Assembly (NCBI RefSeq): GCF_947488185.1
Contig: NZ_CANKYM010000004.1
Coordinates: 310,001 to 374,000, forward strand
Direction: 5' to 3'
DNA: 64,000 bases
Source: an uncultured Roseobacter sp.
GTDB taxonomy: Bacteria > Pseudomonadota > Alphaproteobacteria > Rhodobacterales > Rhodobacteraceae
The first letter of the stretch is position 1, and the number at the start of each line of letters is the position of its first letter. Under the pieces are notes generated by a model. That model was not told where the DNA came from and searched no databases. It saw only the letters and a list, made by a program, of their open reading frames with translations. The translations under genes and the position numbers were made by a program. This document shows, in pieces, positions 24,599 to 34,978 of this stretch.

Positions 24599-25867
24599 AT
24601 GGATTCCATTCTTGTTAGAGGCGGCGGCCCGCTGAGCGGGCAAATCCCCATTGCGGGGGCGAAGAACGCTTGCCTCACCCTGATGCCCGCGACCTTGCTG
24701 ACCGAAGAGCCGCTGACGCTCATCAATGCGCCGCGTCTCAGCGATATCAAGACGATGACCCAGCTTTTGCAGTCTCTGGGGGCGGAAGTGACCTCCCTGC
24801 AGGGCGGGCAGGTGATTGCTCTTTCCAGCCACGACATCAACAACCACACCGCGCATTATGACATCGTGCGCAAGATGCGCGCCTCGATCCTCGTTTTGGG
24901 GCCGATGCTGGCGCGCATGGGGCATGCGGTTGTGTCTCTGCCCGGTGGCTGTGCCATCGGCGCGCGGCCTGTCGATCTGCACCTCAAGGCGCTGGAAGCA
25001 ATGGGCGCGGAGCTGGAGCTCAAGGACGGCTATGTCCATGCCAAGGCGTCCAAGGGCCTGACAGGTGGCAAAGTTGATTTCGAATTCGCCTCCGTCGGCG
25101 CCACCGAGAACGCGCTGATGGCCGCGACGCTGGCCAAAGGCACAACCGTGATCAACAATGCGGCACGGGAGCCGGAAATCGTCGACCTTGCGCAATGTCT
25201 GCGCGCGATGGGCGCGCGTATCGCGGGGGAAGGCACTTCGATCATCACCATTGAAGGGGTCGACCGGCTGGGTGGCGCGACGCATACGGTGGTCACCGAC
25301 CGGATCGAGTTAGGTACGTATATGTTGGCCCCGGCGATCTGCGGGGGCGAGGTCGAGCTTCTGGGCGGGCGGCTTGGCCTTGTCGAGGCGTTTTGCGAAA
25401 AACTGGACGCCGCCGGCATTGATGTGACCGAGACGCAGGATGGGTTGTCCGTCAAAAGGCGCGGGAGTGACATCAACGCGGTTGATGTGACGACAGAACC
25501 GTTCCCCGGGTTCCCCACGGATCTGCAGGCCCAGATGATGGCGCTGTTGTGCACGGCCCGTGGCACATCGGTTCTGGAAGAAAAGATATTCGAAAACAGG
25601 TTCATGCATGCGCCTGAGCTGATGCGGATGGGCGCGGATATCGAGGTGCACGGCGGCACGGCAACCGTGACGGGTGTGGAAAAGCTCAAAGGGGCGCCGG
25701 TGATGGCGACCGATCTGCGCGCCTCGGTCTCGCTCATCCTGGCAGGGCTGGCCGCCGAAGGGGAAACCCGGGTTGGTCGGGTGTACCACCTTGATCGGGG
25801 ATATGAACATGTGGTGGCCAAGCTTTCCGGTGTGGGCGCCAATATCGAGCGGATTTCCGAGACATGA
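24599..25867 (+). CDS. murA: UDP-N-acetylglucosamine 1-carboxyvinyltransferase
   Basis: 422 residues, the usual length. MurA transfers enolpyruvate from PEP to UDP-GlcNAc in the first committed step of peptidoglycan synthesis, in the cytoplasm. Visible features: K22-N23 in GAKNACL, the PEP-binding Cys at 118 in [15 protein letters not shown], and [14 protein letters not shown]. The start ATG 24599 gives the standard [15 protein letters not shown]-terminus; the frame open from 24500 only overlaps the small protein. It overlaps the DUF2948 gene by 4 nt. Confidence 0.97.
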   Translation: MDSILVRGGGPLSGQIPIAGAKNACLTLMPATLLTEEPLTLINAPRLSDIKTMTQLLQSLGAEVTSLQGGQVIALSSHDINNHTAHYDIVRKMRASILVLGPMLARMGHAVVSLPGGCAIGARPVDLHLKALEAMGAELELKDGYVHAKASKGLTGGKVDFEFASVGATENALMAATLAKGTTVINNAAREPEIVDLAQCLRAMGARIAGEGTSIITIEGVDRLGGATHTVVTDRIELGTYMLAPAICGGEVELLGGRLGLVEAFCEKLDAAGIDVTETQDGLSVKRRGSDINAVDVTTEPFPGFPTDLQAQMMALLCTARGTSVLEEKIFENRFMHAPELMRMGADIEVHGGTATVTGVEKLKGAPVMATDLRASVSLILAGLAAEGETRVGRVYHLDRGYEHVVAKLSGVGANIERISET

Positions 25868-26331
25868 CCGACGCACGATTTGAAGATGGCCGTGAAGCAC
25901 CGCTCAACTTGGGCGCTATGGATGCGGATGACCTTTCGGTCATTTCCGCGCTGACCCAGGATGCGGTTTTTCCGGCGCAGGAAATGCGCTGGGACCGGCA
26001 GGCCAACCGGTTTGCGGTGCTTTTGAACCGCTTCCGCTGGGAAGAGGGGCCCGCCAGAGGGACGGCGCCGGAACGGGTGCAGTCCCTATTGGTGTTCGAG
26101 ACGGTCACAGGTGTGGCCAGTAATGGCATTGACCGCAAGGATGCCGAAACTGTTTTGTCGCTGCTGTCCGTTACGTTCTCTGAAACCGACGCACCGGCGG
26201 GCCATATCGAACTCACGCTCGCGGGCGATGGAGCCATTCGTCTCAGTGTCGAGGCGCTGGAGGTCACTTTGAAAGATGTGACGAAACCCTATATGGCTCC
26301 GTCAAAGAAGACGCCCGACCACCCGGCCTGA
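25864..26331 (+). CDS. DUF2948 family protein
   Basis: 155 residues, soluble. Family hallmarks are visible: [45 protein letters not shown] near the start. DUF2948 is uncharacterised and is almost always encoded between murA and hisD in Rhodobacteraceae. The ATG overlaps the murA stop, so expression is coupled to murA. Function unknown. Confidence 0.9.
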   Translation: MTDARFEDGREAPLNLGAMDADDLSVISALTQDAVFPAQEMRWDRQANRFAVLLNRFRWEEGPARGTAPERVQSLLVFETVTGVASNGIDRKDAETVLSLLSVTFSETDAPAGHIELTLAGDGAIRLSVEALEVTLKDVTKPYMAPSKKTPDHPA

Positions 26332-26401
26332 TGTCCTTCGACCCCAGATAAATCTCGACCGGAGGCCGTGGCTTTCGGCCCGTTCCTTTAAGGTCCTTTT
26401 A

Positions 26402-27703
26402 ATGCCCGTGTTCCTGAACGCCACAGACGCCGATTTCGAAACTGCTTTTCAAAAGCTGCTGACCGCAAAGCGCGAGGATAGCCCGGATGTGGACGACACG
26501 GTGGCAGAGATCATCGCGCGGGTCCGTGCCGAGGGGGATGCCGCAGTGATCGCGCTGACCGAGAAGTTCGACCGTTTGGCGCTCACCGCCGAGACGCTGC
26601 GCATCTCCGAGGATGAGGTGACAGAGGCCGCTGCTGGGATTCCCGAAGATCAGCGCGTGGCGCTGATGCTGGCAGCCGACCGGATTCGTGCCTATCACGA
26701 GCGTCAGCGACCCGAGAACGCGGAGTGGACAGATGAAACCGGGGCGACCCTCGGGTGGCGGTGGACCCCGGTTGCCGCGGCCGGACTTTACGTGCCGGGG
26801 GGGCTGGCGTCTTACCCGTCCTCGGTCTTGATGAATGCGATTCCAGCAAAGGTGGCAGGCGTGCCGCGTCTGGCGATGGTGGTTCCGGCGCCTGATGGCG
26901 TGTTGAACCCGCTGGTGCTGGCCGCAGCAGAGCTTGCCGGTGTCGATGAAATTTACCGCATCGGCGGGGCGCAGGCCGTGGCAGCCCTGGCCTATGGGAC
27001 CGAAACCATTGCGCCCGTGGATAAAATCACCGGGCCGGGCAATGCCTTTGTTGCCGCTGCCAAGCGTCGCGTCTTTGGCAAGGTCGGCATTGATATGATC
27101 GCCGGGCCCTCTGAGATTCTGGTGATTGCGGATGGCGACAATGATCCCGACTGGATCGCGCTCGATCTGCTAAGTCAGGCGGAACATGACGAAAGCGCGC
27201 AGTCGATCCTGCTCACCACCGATGCGTCTTTTGGCCAGGCTGTGGCGGTTGCCGTGGATGCGCGGCTGGAAACGCTGGAACGGCGCGCCATTGCAGGTGC
27301 GAGCTGGCGTGATTTCGGGGCGGTGATAACGGTGCCCGATCTGGAAACGGCGGCATTCCTCAGCGATCGCATCGCGCCCGAGCATCTGGAGCTTTGCGTG
27401 GCGGACCCGGAGGCATTGAGCGCCCGGATCACCCATGCCGGGGCCATTTTTCTTGGGCAATGGACACCGGAGGCAATCGGCGACTACGTGGGTGGGCCGA
27501 ACCATGTGCTGCCGACCGCCCGATCCGCCCGGTTTTCCTCCGGTCTCTCGGTACTGGATTTCATGAAGCGCACGACGCTTGCCCGGATGACGCCGGGCGC
27601 CCTGCGCAGCATTGGTCCCGCAGCGGAAACGCTTGCGCAGACGGAAAGCCTCGAAGCGCACGGGTTATCGGTGACGGCGCGTCTGCAGAAACTGAACGAC
27701 TGA
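26402..27703 (+). CDS. hisD: histidinol dehydrogenase
   Basis: 433 residues, full length. HisD oxidises L-histidinol to L-histidine in two NAD-dependent steps, a zinc enzyme of the cytoplasm. Motifs seen: [62 protein letters not shown], and the metal and catalytic region [11 protein letters not shown] plus APEHLEL and GGPNHVLPT with its His. It lies 70 nt after the DUF2948 gene; the rest of the his pathway is not in the window, as usual for scattered his genes in this group. Confidence 0.97.
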   Translation: MPVFLNATDADFETAFQKLLTAKREDSPDVDDTVAEIIARVRAEGDAAVIALTEKFDRLALTAETLRISEDEVTEAAAGIPEDQRVALMLAADRIRAYHERQRPENAEWTDETGATLGWRWTPVAAAGLYVPGGLASYPSSVLMNAIPAKVAGVPRLAMVVPAPDGVLNPLVLAAAELAGVDEIYRIGGAQAVAALAYGTETIAPVDKITGPGNAFVAAAKRRVFGKVGIDMIAGPSEILVIADGDNDPDWIALDLLSQAEHDESAQSILLTTDASFGQAVAVAVDARLETLERRAIAGASWRDFGAVITVPDLETAAFLSDRIAPEHLELCVADPEALSARITHAGAIFLGQWTPEAIGDYVGGPNHVLPTARSARFSSGLSVLDFMKRTTLARMTPGALRSIGPAAETLAQTESLEAHGLSVTARLQKLND

Positions 27704-27785
27704 CCACGCCCTCTTGCGTGTTGCCCTTGGCGGCGAACCTGCGCTAAGCATCTCCAGTTGTTTGTTCGTGTAAAGAATCCGTATC

Positions 27786-28265
27786 ATGTCCCGCATTTCA
27801 CACATCGTCCTTGATGATGCCGGGTTGCCCCCGGCAACCCCCGAGATCGAACAGGAGCGTCGCGTGGCGATGTTCGATCTGTTGGAAGACAACAGCTTTG
27901 TGCTGCCGCAGCGCGACGGGCGCGCGGTACCCGACGGGCCGTACCACGTGGGGCTTGCCATCCGTGAAAAGCGGCTGGTCTTTGATGTGAACACCGAAGA
28001 GGCCGAAAAGGCGGCGGAATTTCATCTTTCGCTGGGACCCTTTCGGCAGGTCGTCAAAGATTACTTCCAGATTTGTGAAAGCTATTTCGAGGCGGTGAAG
28101 AAACTGCCGCCGAGCCAGATTGAAACCATCGACATGGCCCGGCGCGGCATCCACAATGAAGGCAGTCGGGTGCTGCAGGAACGTCTGGAGGGCAAGGTCG
28201 AGGTGGACAGCGACACCGCCCGCCGTCTCTTTACGCTGATCTGCGTGCTGCATTTCGGAGGCTGA
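27786..28265 (+). CDS. UPF0262 family protein
   Basis: 159 residues. Conserved segments are VAMFDLLEDNSFVLP, GPYHVGLAIREKRLVFDV, LSLGPFRQVVKDYFQICESYFEAVKKLPPSQIETIDMARRGIHNEGSRVLQERLEGKVEVD and TLICVLHFGG, which identify UPF0262. The family is restricted mainly to alphaproteobacteria, is cytosolic and has no known function. It directly abuts the phosphatase gene (no gap), following the usual Rhodobacteraceae order. Confidence 0.92.
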   Translation: MSRISHIVLDDAGLPPATPEIEQERRVAMFDLLEDNSFVLPQRDGRAVPDGPYHVGLAIREKRLVFDVNTEEAEKAAEFHLSLGPFRQVVKDYFQICESYFEAVKKLPPSQIETIDMARRGIHNEGSRVLQERLEGKVEVDSDTARRLFTLICVLHFGG

Positions 28266-28727
28266 ATGGACGACGAGCTGCCAGGGTCGGTTCTGTTTTG
28301 TTGCGACCATAACGCTGTGCGCTCTCCCATGGCCGAAGGGATCATGAAAAAGCTCTATGGGACAGGCACCTACGTGCAGTCCGCCGGGGTGACCAATGAT
28401 ATGGAGATAGACGGGTTTTCCATCGCGGTCTGCCAGGAGTTGGATGTCGAACTGTCCCGCCACCGCAGCCGTAGTTTCGACGAGATGGAGAACTGGGGCG
28501 ATGATCTAGGGTCCTTTGATCTTGTCATCGCCCTCAGCCCCGCCTCGCAACGTAGGGCTCTGGACCTTACGCGGTTTTATCACCTCAAGGTCGAATACTG
28601 GCCGATCCTGGATCCTACAGGTCTGGGGGAAGGGCGTGAGGCGAAACTCGCCAGCTACCGGCAGGCGCGTGATCAGATCATGGAGCGCCTGATCAACCGG
28701 TTCGGCCCCCCAACGGAAATCATCTGA
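28266..28727 (+). CDS. low-molecular-weight protein-tyrosine-phosphatase / arsenate-reductase-like phosphatase
   Basis: 153 residues. The phosphate loop C-x5-R is seen at the start (FCCDHNAVRSPMAEGIMKKL), followed by VQSAGV, RHRSRSFDEM, and a late ALSPASQRRALDL segment. The general acid Asp-Pro region appears as YWPILDPTG. This matches LMW-PTP fold proteins, which are either tyrosine phosphatases or thioredoxin-dependent arsenate reductases. With no ars genes nearby, a phosphatase role is more likely. In this lineage it is a fixed part of the murA-hisD block. Confidence 0.85.
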   Translation: MDDELPGSVLFCCDHNAVRSPMAEGIMKKLYGTGTYVQSAGVTNDMEIDGFSIAVCQELDVELSRHRSRSFDEMENWGDDLGSFDLVIALSPASQRRALDLTRFYHLKVEYWPILDPTGLGEGREAKLASYRQARDQIMERLINRFGPPTEII

Positions 28728-28736
28728 GGCCCCGCC

Positions 28737-29129
28737 ATGTCCAACATCATCAAGACTTATTTCGATGCGTTCAACGCCAAGAATATCCCGGCCATGCTGG
28801 CCTGCCTGTCAGAAGATGTGGCGCACCATGTGAATGGAGGGGACGTGCGCGTCGGCAAGAAAGCATTTGCGGACTTCTGCGCACATATGAGCCGCTGTTA
28901 TGACGAGACACTGGTGAATATGGTGATTTTCGACACGCCCGATCACGGGCGTGCGGCAGCAGAATATGTGGTCAACGGTCGGTATCTCAAGACCGATACA
29001 GGGTTGCCCGAGGCGCATGGTCAGCGCTACACGCTGCCTGCTGGATCGTTCTTTGATGTCTCGGACGGGCTGATCACGCGGGTCACGACGCGCTACAATC
29101 TGAATGACTGGATCAAGCAGGTTTCCTGA
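28737..29129 (+). CDS. NTF2/SnoaL-like protein (ketosteroid isomerase-related)
   Basis: 130 residues with the cone-shaped NTF2-like fold: IIKTYFDAFNAKNIPAMLACLSEDVAHHVNGGDVRVGKKAFADFCAHM and later GRAAAEYVVNGRYL and GQRYTLPAGSFFDVSDGLITRVTTRYNL. Such proteins hold a small ligand in a deep pocket; some are isomerases or hydrolases. It follows the phosphatase by 9 nt and precedes the acetyltransferase by 2 nt, so it is operonic. Substrate unknown. Confidence 0.82.
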   Translation: MSNIIKTYFDAFNAKNIPAMLACLSEDVAHHVNGGDVRVGKKAFADFCAHMSRCYDETLVNMVIFDTPDHGRAAAEYVVNGRYLKTDTGLPEAHGQRYTLPAGSFFDVSDGLITRVTTRYNLNDWIKQVS

Positions 29130-29131
29130 TC

Positions 29132-29719
29132 GTGGCGCTGGAGTTCCGTGTTCTCACCGGTGACGCTCTGACCGAAGCCCTGGATGACGTGGCGCGGCTG
29201 CGGATCGCGGTTTTCCGCGATTGGCCATACCTCTATGAGGGCGATCTGGCGTATGAGCGCCGCTATCTGGCACCCTATGCAAAGAGCGATCAGGCGCTGA
29301 TTGTCGGTGCTTTTGCCGAGGGCCGTCTTGTCGGGGCCTCCACCGGCGCACCGCTGAGCGAGCATGCTGCGGATTTTGCAGCGGCCTTCGACCAGGGCGG
29401 CATCGACTTGGCAAAGGTCTTTTACTGTGCCGAAAGCGTCTTGTTACCAGACTGGCGTGGCCGCAGGGCAGGGCATCGTTTCTTTGATTTGCGCGAAGCG
29501 CATGCGCGGCGGCTGGGATTTCGAAAGATCTGTTTTTGTGCCGTGATCAGAGATACCAGTCATCCCCATTATCCCGCAGACTACCGTCCCCTCGACACAT
29601 TCTGGCGGCGGCGCGGGTATGAACCTTTGCCCGGTGTGATCGCCTCTTTTTCATGGAAGGATGTTGGTGCGTCGGAGGAGACGGCCAAATCCCTGCAGTT
29701 CTGGATGAGAGACTTGTGA
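29132..29719 (+). CDS. GNAT-family N-acetyltransferase
   Basis: 195 residues from GTG 29132. The order of motifs fits GNAT: an N-terminal ALDDVARLRIAVFRDWPYLYEG region, LIVGAFAEGRLVGASTGAPL (strand 4), then ESVLLPDWRGRRAGHRFFDLREAHARRLGF, in which RGRRAG is the acetyl-CoA pyrophosphate-binding loop, and a late ICFCAVIRD strand. Acceptor unknown. It is the last gene of the murA block; a weak GC-rich hairpin (29730-29747) follows before the convergent lipoprotein gene. Confidence 0.85.
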   Translation: MALEFRVLTGDALTEALDDVARLRIAVFRDWPYLYEGDLAYERRYLAPYAKSDQALIVGAFAEGRLVGASTGAPLSEHAADFAAAFDQGGIDLAKVFYCAESVLLPDWRGRRAGHRFFDLREAHARRLGFRKICFCAVIRDTSHPHYPADYRPLDTFWRRRGYEPLPGVIASFSWKDVGASEETAKSLQFWMRDL

Positions 29720-29760
29720 TCCGTCTCATGTTGGCCTGAAGCCCAACCTACCTGCCGGTA

Positions 29761-30156
29761 TCAGACCCGCCCGCAGAGTTTCTCTGCCGTTTCTGCAAAC
29801 TGCTTCCATGCTGCCCAAAACCGTTCATTGGCGGGCGCATCCGATTGTCGCACATCCTGCAGGCGGCCGGGCTCGCTGAAAAACAACGTGCTGCGTTTCT
29901 GTTGTGATTGGCTCAGCGTGTTGTTGGCGGCCGCCTGGATGCAGCTACAGCGTGCCGGGGTGGCGCGCGGGCGTTGATGCGCAAGACAGGCAGTACTGAT
30001 TGGACCCGCGGCAAACTGCGGCGCGTCGCCCGAAACAGGCAGTGCTGGCGGTCTGACGTTGGCCTGCTGTCGGGGCGCATCCCGCCCGCCACAGGCGGAA
30101 ACGGTAAGCAAAAGACAAAAGAAAACCGAAAGACGCACCATAAACAGATATCTCAA
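29761..30156 (-). CDS. putative lipoprotein
   Basis: 131 residues with a type II signal peptide: basic N-terminus, hydrophobic LSVFFCLLLTVSAC and a lipobox (TVSAC) near residue 22. A second start, five codons later (MVRLSVFF), is possible. The mature part has five further Cys (GPISTACLAHQ, RCSC, LCGRV) and no recognised domain. It is divergent from nothing and sits between the acetyltransferase and the porin. Confidence 0.6.
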   Translation of the reverse strand: MRYLFMVRLSVFFCLLLTVSACGGRDAPRQQANVRPPALPVSGDAPQFAAGPISTACLAHQRPRATPARCSCIQAAANNTLSQSQQKRSTLFFSEPGRLQDVRQSDAPANERFWAAWKQFAETAEKLCGRV

Positions 30157-30225
30157 TCCAGATTTATCTGTTTATGGCGTATTCTCCGGATCACTGCAAT
30201 CGCGCGACCTTTGCCACGCGCGGCA

Positions 30226-31323
30226 TCAGAACCGCCAGCGGGCCCCCACGAAGGTCACGTCCTGATCCAGCAGGTTGGCGCCGGTGCCGTCGAAGTCAAA
30301 GGTCCGGTAACTGGCGTAAAGCTCCGTGTTCCAGGCATCGACTTTCTGCACCAAGGCGATGCCGACGGATTCCGAGTCCGACCCCGTCACGCCGAAGTCC
30401 TCGCCCGAATAGTAGTCAACCGAAAAGCGGGTTTCTCCGAGGGCGAACCAGTCGCGCTTGATCCCGCCCTTGATGTAGACATAGCTGTCGTCACCTTCCT
30501 GCTGGCGCCCGGTCGCGACGGCGAGGTTCAGGCCGGTGGCTTTGTGCAGCACGGCAACGGACCCCAGCAGCAGTTCCTCATCGGAATCGCGGATTGAGAG
30601 GCCGACCCGTGCGGCCACCTGGTAGGCGCCATAGTCCTGGTCATACTTCAGGCCGATGTCGTAGAATTCATCGTCGTTGCCGCTTGTCAGAACCTCTTCA
30701 CCCGCACTGACCGCCAGCGAAAAGCCCATGTAGGTTGGCGTGTCATAGCGGATGCGAAAACGCCGCCCGCCGTCGAAGGCGTTGAAAGCGTCGCCCACGT
30801 CAAACCCCGATGCGCCGCCGCTAGCAAATTGGAAGACCTGGCTGCCCGCCTGATCCTGCAGGCTGGAATAGGCGATCACCGAGGTGCCCGAGAAATCGGC
30901 TTCTGCCGTACCATCCGTCGCGATGCTGCCCTGCCCGAACGACAGGGTGCCCCATGTGGGCGACTGGTAGATCGCCTCGAACTTGCGCAACTCCGTCCGG
31001 CGGTAGTTGAGCTCCAACCCGTTGTCGTCCCCATTGATGCTGGACGATCCGGTGAAGCCCAGAGCGGTCTCGAAATGCAGGCGGAACTCGCCGCCATTGC
31101 TCAGCCCCTGCTTGTAGATCAGCCCGACGCGGCTGTTGGAGTTGTCGTTGTCGGTGAGCGCGGTTTCGGTGTCGGCACCGTTATCCACATTGATGATGCC
31201 GAGGTTTATGTGACCGTAGAAATCAACCTCGGGTCCGGTCTGCTGGGCGGTGGCGGTCGCAGGCAGGCCAAGGGCGAGGAGCCCGGCGGCGGGGAGGATG
31301 CGGGAACGGGGAATACATGTCAT
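30226..31323 (-). CDS. outer membrane porin
   Basis: 365 residues from ATG 31323; the signal peptide ends near ATATAQQ (residue 27). The mature protein has alternating hydrophobic/polar beta strands, many Tyr, Gly and Asp, and ends in a Phe (VGARWRF), the usual outer-membrane insertion signal. The region GHINLGIINVDNGADT and NSNSRVGLIYKQGLSNGGEF fit the Gram-negative porin family of alphaproteobacteria. It would form a general diffusion trimer. The longer frame to 31401 adds an unlikely basic extension. Confidence 0.88.
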   Translation of the reverse strand: MTCIPRSRILPAAGLLALGLPATATAQQTGPEVDFYGHINLGIINVDNGADTETALTDNDNSNSRVGLIYKQGLSNGGEFRLHFETALGFTGSSSINGDDNGLELNYRRTELRKFEAIYQSPTWGTLSFGQGSIATDGTAEADFSGTSVIAYSSLQDQAGSQVFQFASGGASGFDVGDAFNAFDGGRRFRIRYDTPTYMGFSLAVSAGEEVLTSGNDDEFYDIGLKYDQDYGAYQVAARVGLSIRDSDEELLLGSVAVLHKATGLNLAVATGRQQEGDDSYVYIKGGIKRDWFALGETRFSVDYYSGEDFGVTGSDSESVGIALVQKVDAWNTELYASYRTFDFDGTGANLLDQDVTFVGARWRF

Positions 31324-31652
31324 GGGAGTGCCTTTCGGGAAGCGGCGCCGAAGCAGCGTCTGCTTACACCTTACGCGTGTATCGTGACATGTAAAACTCA
31401 CGAACGGGGGAGAGGGGTGCGCAGGTGCACAGGGGGACGTGCAGAATTGTGGACCATCCGGTCTCTAAGTCGAGCGCCGCGCGCTGCGTCTCAGGACTGC
31501 GCGACGTGCGATGTGTTTCAGGACCGGCATAGGCGTCCGAACCGCGGGTGACGGCTTTTCGGAAACTATCCAGATTTTTTTAGCCGCCCACGGGCGGAGC
31601 CCAGGGGAAGCAAGAACTATGCGATTTGCTTTCAGTGTGGTAGTGCGCTCGA
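31324..31652. other. intergenic region upstream of the porin
   Basis: No gene is supported here. It should hold the porin promoter in its right part (about 31324-31420). The rest, to the repeat at 31653, has no clear coding, RNA or repeat content. Confidence 0.4.
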
Positions 31653-31746
31653 ACCGAGGGGTGGAAGCGAAGCGCCCGTGTCACGCCGCAGGCGTGCCTT
31701 TGGCACGACGGGGGCGGTTCGGGCGCTGCCCAATCGCAGATTGGGC
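31653..31746 (-). repeat. hairpin-plus-GC-block repeat, copy 1
   Basis: Read on the minus strand: an 8-bp perfect hairpin GCCCAATC-3 nt-GATTGGGC (31728-31746), then a block containing AGCGCCCGAACCGCCCCC, a variable middle with its own short palindromes, and GGGCGCTTCGCTTCCACCC followed by CTCGGTTCG. It starts 11 nt after the stop of the disrupted gene at 31757. Two other copies (36198-36276, 36344-36422) share the block and the hairpin layout but not the stem sequence. Confidence 0.8.
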
Positions 31747-31756
31747 ATGGGGTTGA

Positions 31757-32185
31757 CTAGACATCGGTCGTTACCGGCAATGCTGCGGAGTCTGAGGTGG
31801 GGTGCGCTTTTTCCATTTCGGAGCTCAAACCTTGCAAAGCATCCTTTAGAGCTTCGTATTTCAACTCTTCGGCAGGAACACCGAAGAACCATGCCGCCCC
31901 CATTCCGATGGTGCCAACCAAAGTGATGCTTGTAAGTGTGGTCTGAAGCTTCTGACCAAAGGTTCTGGTCTGCTGAGCTTCGAGCGCGCTGAGCCGCGCA
32001 TCGCAGAGCCGCGTGTGAGCTTCACGCAAATCAGTTCTAAGTTGCTGAATGATGCCATGTAGACGGTTGATTTCAGCCTGCAGCGCGTTTACATCCGGAG
32101 CGTCGCCTGCCTTGACACTGAGTGTCGCAGATATGCTCAGGAACGTGGGCGCGAGGCTCTCGAACGCTTCGAAGCCATCGGGCAG
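31757..32185 (-). pseudogene. detached C-terminal part of a disrupted gene (coiled coil plus membrane helix)
   Basis: After an in-frame TAA at 32186-32188 the frame stays open for 143 codons with no ATG near its beginning (a TTG at 32029 is the only late start). The protein text is coding-like: FEAFESLAPTFLSISATL, a leucine-zipper coiled coil NALQAEINRLHGIIQQLRTDLREA, a charged stretch, one transmembrane helix (ITLVGTIGMGAAWFFGV) and an amphipathic end. In the same frame upstream of the TAA the text continues sensibly ([14 protein letters not shown]) into the end of the gene at 32266-33132. I read it as the tail of that gene, cut off by a frameshift and a stop. Confidence 0.6.
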
Positions 32186-32265
32186 TTAATTCGCCGGTGC
32201 TTCTTTTTTGAAAGTCTGTATTGCCGCGTCGATCTGAAGCCCGGCGCTTTTCGCGATATCGGAAT

Positions 32266-33132
32266 TTAGGACAGGGTTTTTGGCAAGCTGTTTTGCATGT
32301 GCCGTAGACCCTCCTTGTCGAGCGGAGCGCCCTCAAAGTCTTTGCGTATTTCATCAATACGTTTAGCAACTGCGCCTTGCCCAGTTTCCCAGTCCTTCCG
32401 TTCTACCTCTAAGGCGATCCGTTGTGTCAACTCCCAAGGGAGCGGTCTGCCAGCGAGGATGGCCTCATACCACTCAATCCAAAATGTCCAATCAAGTTGA
32501 TCCGCTTGCAAAATCTTTTTCAGGCTATCCCAACTACCATCTAGTGCCGTTTTTTGTTCCTCTGGCTGCCAAAGAGTAATCCAACGCGTCGAGTTAGCGG
32601 CATCTCGCGAAGCTGCGATGAAACCGGCTTTCTCAGATTGAGCCGCGAGTTCAGCGGGTTTGAGCCCGGTAAGTCGAGAGAACTGTCCAATAACCGATAG
32701 TCGAGCTCCAGAAAGAGCGCTGCTGGCGCAGGCGCGAGAGGCAGATAAGGCAGCAGATTGGTGAGAACGAGCAATAGAGTCAGCTGAAGCTGCTGCAAAC
32801 GCAACGGAGTTCGCAGTGGCTAGGGCGGCCGAGCGCGGTTGCAAAAATTGGGAGTTTATGGCTCTATCCGCAGCAGTCTTGACTGACCTATGTGAAAGTG
32901 CTGCCGCGTCAGCGAGTGCTACAACGTCGTTGTTTGAGCAAGTGGCTACCGCAGTCGCAATGAGCAGCGCCCGCAATACTGAATATGTCAGACCAGTTTT
33001 CGTAGCCTCATCCCAGTCTGCAAGGCCTGGTAGAGCACGAAGTGCGCATCTACTTGCAAACCAGACTTGCGTCTGATGGCTCTGCTTCAGCAGCCATGCT
33101 TCTGCTGACTCTCTGTCAGCTATCTCAACCAT
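32266..33132 (-). CDS. unknown helical protein, probably a frameshifted N-terminal part
   Basis: 288 residues from ATG 33132 ([18 protein letters not shown] upstream); the ATG at 33261 would run into lepA. The sequence is Ala/Ser-rich helical in the middle and has a C-terminal part [55 protein letters not shown] that I recall from a family of uncharacterised alphaproteobacterial proteins. The last about 10 codons look out of frame: the minus-1 frame gives [14 protein letters not shown] and leads on to the fragment at 31757-32185. Divergent from lepA with only 46 nt between. AT content is higher than in the core genes. Confidence 0.6.
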   Translation of the reverse strand: MVEIADRESAEAWLLKQSHQTQVWFASRCALRALPGLADWDEATKTGLTYSVLRALLIATAVATCSNNDVVALADAAALSHRSVKTAADRAINSQFLQPRSAALATANSVAFAAASADSIARSHQSAALSASRACASSALSGARLSVIGQFSRLTGLKPAELAAQSEKAGFIAASRDAANSTRWITLWQPEEQKTALDGSWDSLKKILQADQLDWTFWIEWYEAILAGRPLPWELTQRIALEVERKDWETGQGAVAKRIDEIRKDFEGAPLDKEGLRHMQNSLPKTLS

Positions 33133-33178
33133 TCCGTCCCACCTTGACCGCCCCGCAAAACCCCTACATATCCCCAGC

Positions 33179-34978
33179 ATGACACCGCTTTCACATATCC
33201 GCAATTTCTCCATCGTGGCGCATATCGACCACGGGAAATCTACGCTGGCCGACCGGCTCATTCAGTCCACCAATACGGTGGCTGACCGGGATATGAAGGA
33301 GCAGATGCTCGACAGCATGGACATCGAGCGTGAGCGCGGCATCACCATCAAGGCGCAGACCGTGCGGATCAACTACACCGCCCAGAACGGCGAGGATTAC
33401 GTGCTCAACCTGATCGACACGCCGGGCCACGTCGATTTCGCCTATGAGGTCAGCCGGTCGATGCGCGCGGTCGAAGGCTCGCTGCTGGTGGTCGATAGCA
33501 CGCAGGGCGTCGAGGCGCAGACGCTGGCCAATGTGTATCATGCGATTGATGCGGATCACGAGATCGTGCCGGTGCTGAACAAGATCGACCTGCCGGCGTC
33601 GGATTGCGACCGTGTGGCTGAGCAGATCGAGGATGTGATCGGGATTGATGCGAGCGGGGCCATTCAGGTCTCGGCCAAAACCGGGCAGGGCATCATGGAG
33701 ACCCTTGAGAGCATTGTGCAGAACCTGCCTGCGCCCAAGGGGACGCGCGACGCGCCGCTGAAGGCGATGCTGGTGGATTCGTGGTATGATAGCTATCTCG
33801 GCGTGATCGTTCTGGTGCGGATCATGGACGGCGTGCTGAAGAAGGGCGAGCGCATTCGGATGCTGTCGAACAATTCGACGCATCACGTGGACCGCATTGG
33901 GGTGTTCCGGCCCGAGATGACGGTGATTGACGAACTGGGGCCGGGGGAGATCGGGTTCCTGACGGCCTCGATCAAGCAGGTGCGGGACACGCGCGTGGGC
34001 GACACGATCACCCATGAGAAGAAGGGCACCGAGGAGGCATTGCCGGGGTTCCAGCCGAGCCAGCCGGTGGTGTTTTGTGGGCTCTTCCCGGTGGATTCAG
34101 CTGAGTTCGAGGAGTTGCGCGACAGTATCGAGAAGTTGGCGCTGAATGACGCGTCTTTTTCCTATGAGATGGAGACGTCTGCGGCGCTGGGGTTCGGGTT
34201 CCGTTGCGGGTTTCTGGGGTTGTTGCATCTGGAGGTGATCCGCGACCGGATCGAGCGCGAGTATGACATTGAGCTGATCACCACGGCACCGTCGGTGATC
34301 TACCACATCCATATGAAGGATGGGGAGATGATGGAGCTGCACAACCCCGCCGACATGCCGGACCTGACGCTGGTGGACCATCTGGAGGAGCCGCGGATCA
34401 AGGCGACGATCCTGGTGCCGGACGAATATCTGGGCGACGTGCTGAAGCTGTGTCAGGACCGGCGGGGCATCCAGCTCGACCTGACCTATGCAGGCAGCCG
34501 CGCGATGGTGGTCTATGACCTGCCGCTCAACGAGGTGGTGTTTGATTTCTACGACCGGCTGAAGTCGGTCACCAAGGGGTATGCGTCGTTTGATTATGCG
34601 ATGATTGGCTACCGCGAGGACAAGCTGGTGAAAATGTCGATCCTGGTGAACGACGAGCCGGTGGATGCGCTCTCGACGATGGTGCACCGCGACCGGGCGG
34701 AGATGCGCGGACGGGCGATGGTCGAAAAGCTGAAGGACCTGATCCCGCGACACATGTTCAAGATCCCGATCCAGGCGGCCATCGGCGGCAAGGTCATCGC
34801 GCGCGAGACGCTCTCGGCCATGCGCAAGGACGTGACGGCCAAGTGCTATGGCGGGGATGCGACGCGGAAGCGCAAGCTGCTGGACAAGCAGAAGGCGGGG
34901 AAGAAGAAGATGCGGCAGTTTGGCAAGGTGGATATACCACAGGAGGCGTTTATCTCTGCGCTCAAGATGGATGGATGA
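33179..34978 (+). CDS. lepA: elongation factor 4 (back-translocating GTPase LepA)
   Basis: 599 residues, the standard length. GTPase motifs: G1 [11 protein letters not shown]2 RGIT, G3 DTPGH, G4 NKID, G5 near SAKTGQG; then domain II, the EF-G-like domains III and V, and the unique C-terminal domain ending [26 protein letters not shown]4 binds stalled ribosomes and can back-translocate them. Start ATG 33179. The stop codon is overlapped by the ATG of the Pycsar effector gene, so the defense module reads through from this transcript. Confidence 0.97.
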   Translation: MTPLSHIRNFSIVAHIDHGKSTLADRLIQSTNTVADRDMKEQMLDSMDIERERGITIKAQTVRINYTAQNGEDYVLNLIDTPGHVDFAYEVSRSMRAVEGSLLVVDSTQGVEAQTLANVYHAIDADHEIVPVLNKIDLPASDCDRVAEQIEDVIGIDASGAIQVSAKTGQGIMETLESIVQNLPAPKGTRDAPLKAMLVDSWYDSYLGVIVLVRIMDGVLKKGERIRMLSNNSTHHVDRIGVFRPEMTVIDELGPGEIGFLTASIKQVRDTRVGDTITHEKKGTEEALPGFQPSQPVVFCGLFPVDSAEFEELRDSIEKLALNDASFSYEMETSAALGFGFRCGFLGLLHLEVIRDRIEREYDIELITTAPSVIYHIHMKDGEMMELHNPADMPDLTLVDHLEEPRIKATILVPDEYLGDVLKLCQDRRGIQLDLTYAGSRAMVVYDLPLNEVVFDFYDRLKSVTKGYASFDYAMIGYREDKLVKMSILVNDEPVDALSTMVHRDRAEMRGRAMVEKLKDLIPRHMFKIPIQAAIGGKVIARETLSAMRKDVTAKCYGGDATRKRKLLDKQKAGKKKMRQFGKVDIPQEAFISALKMDG

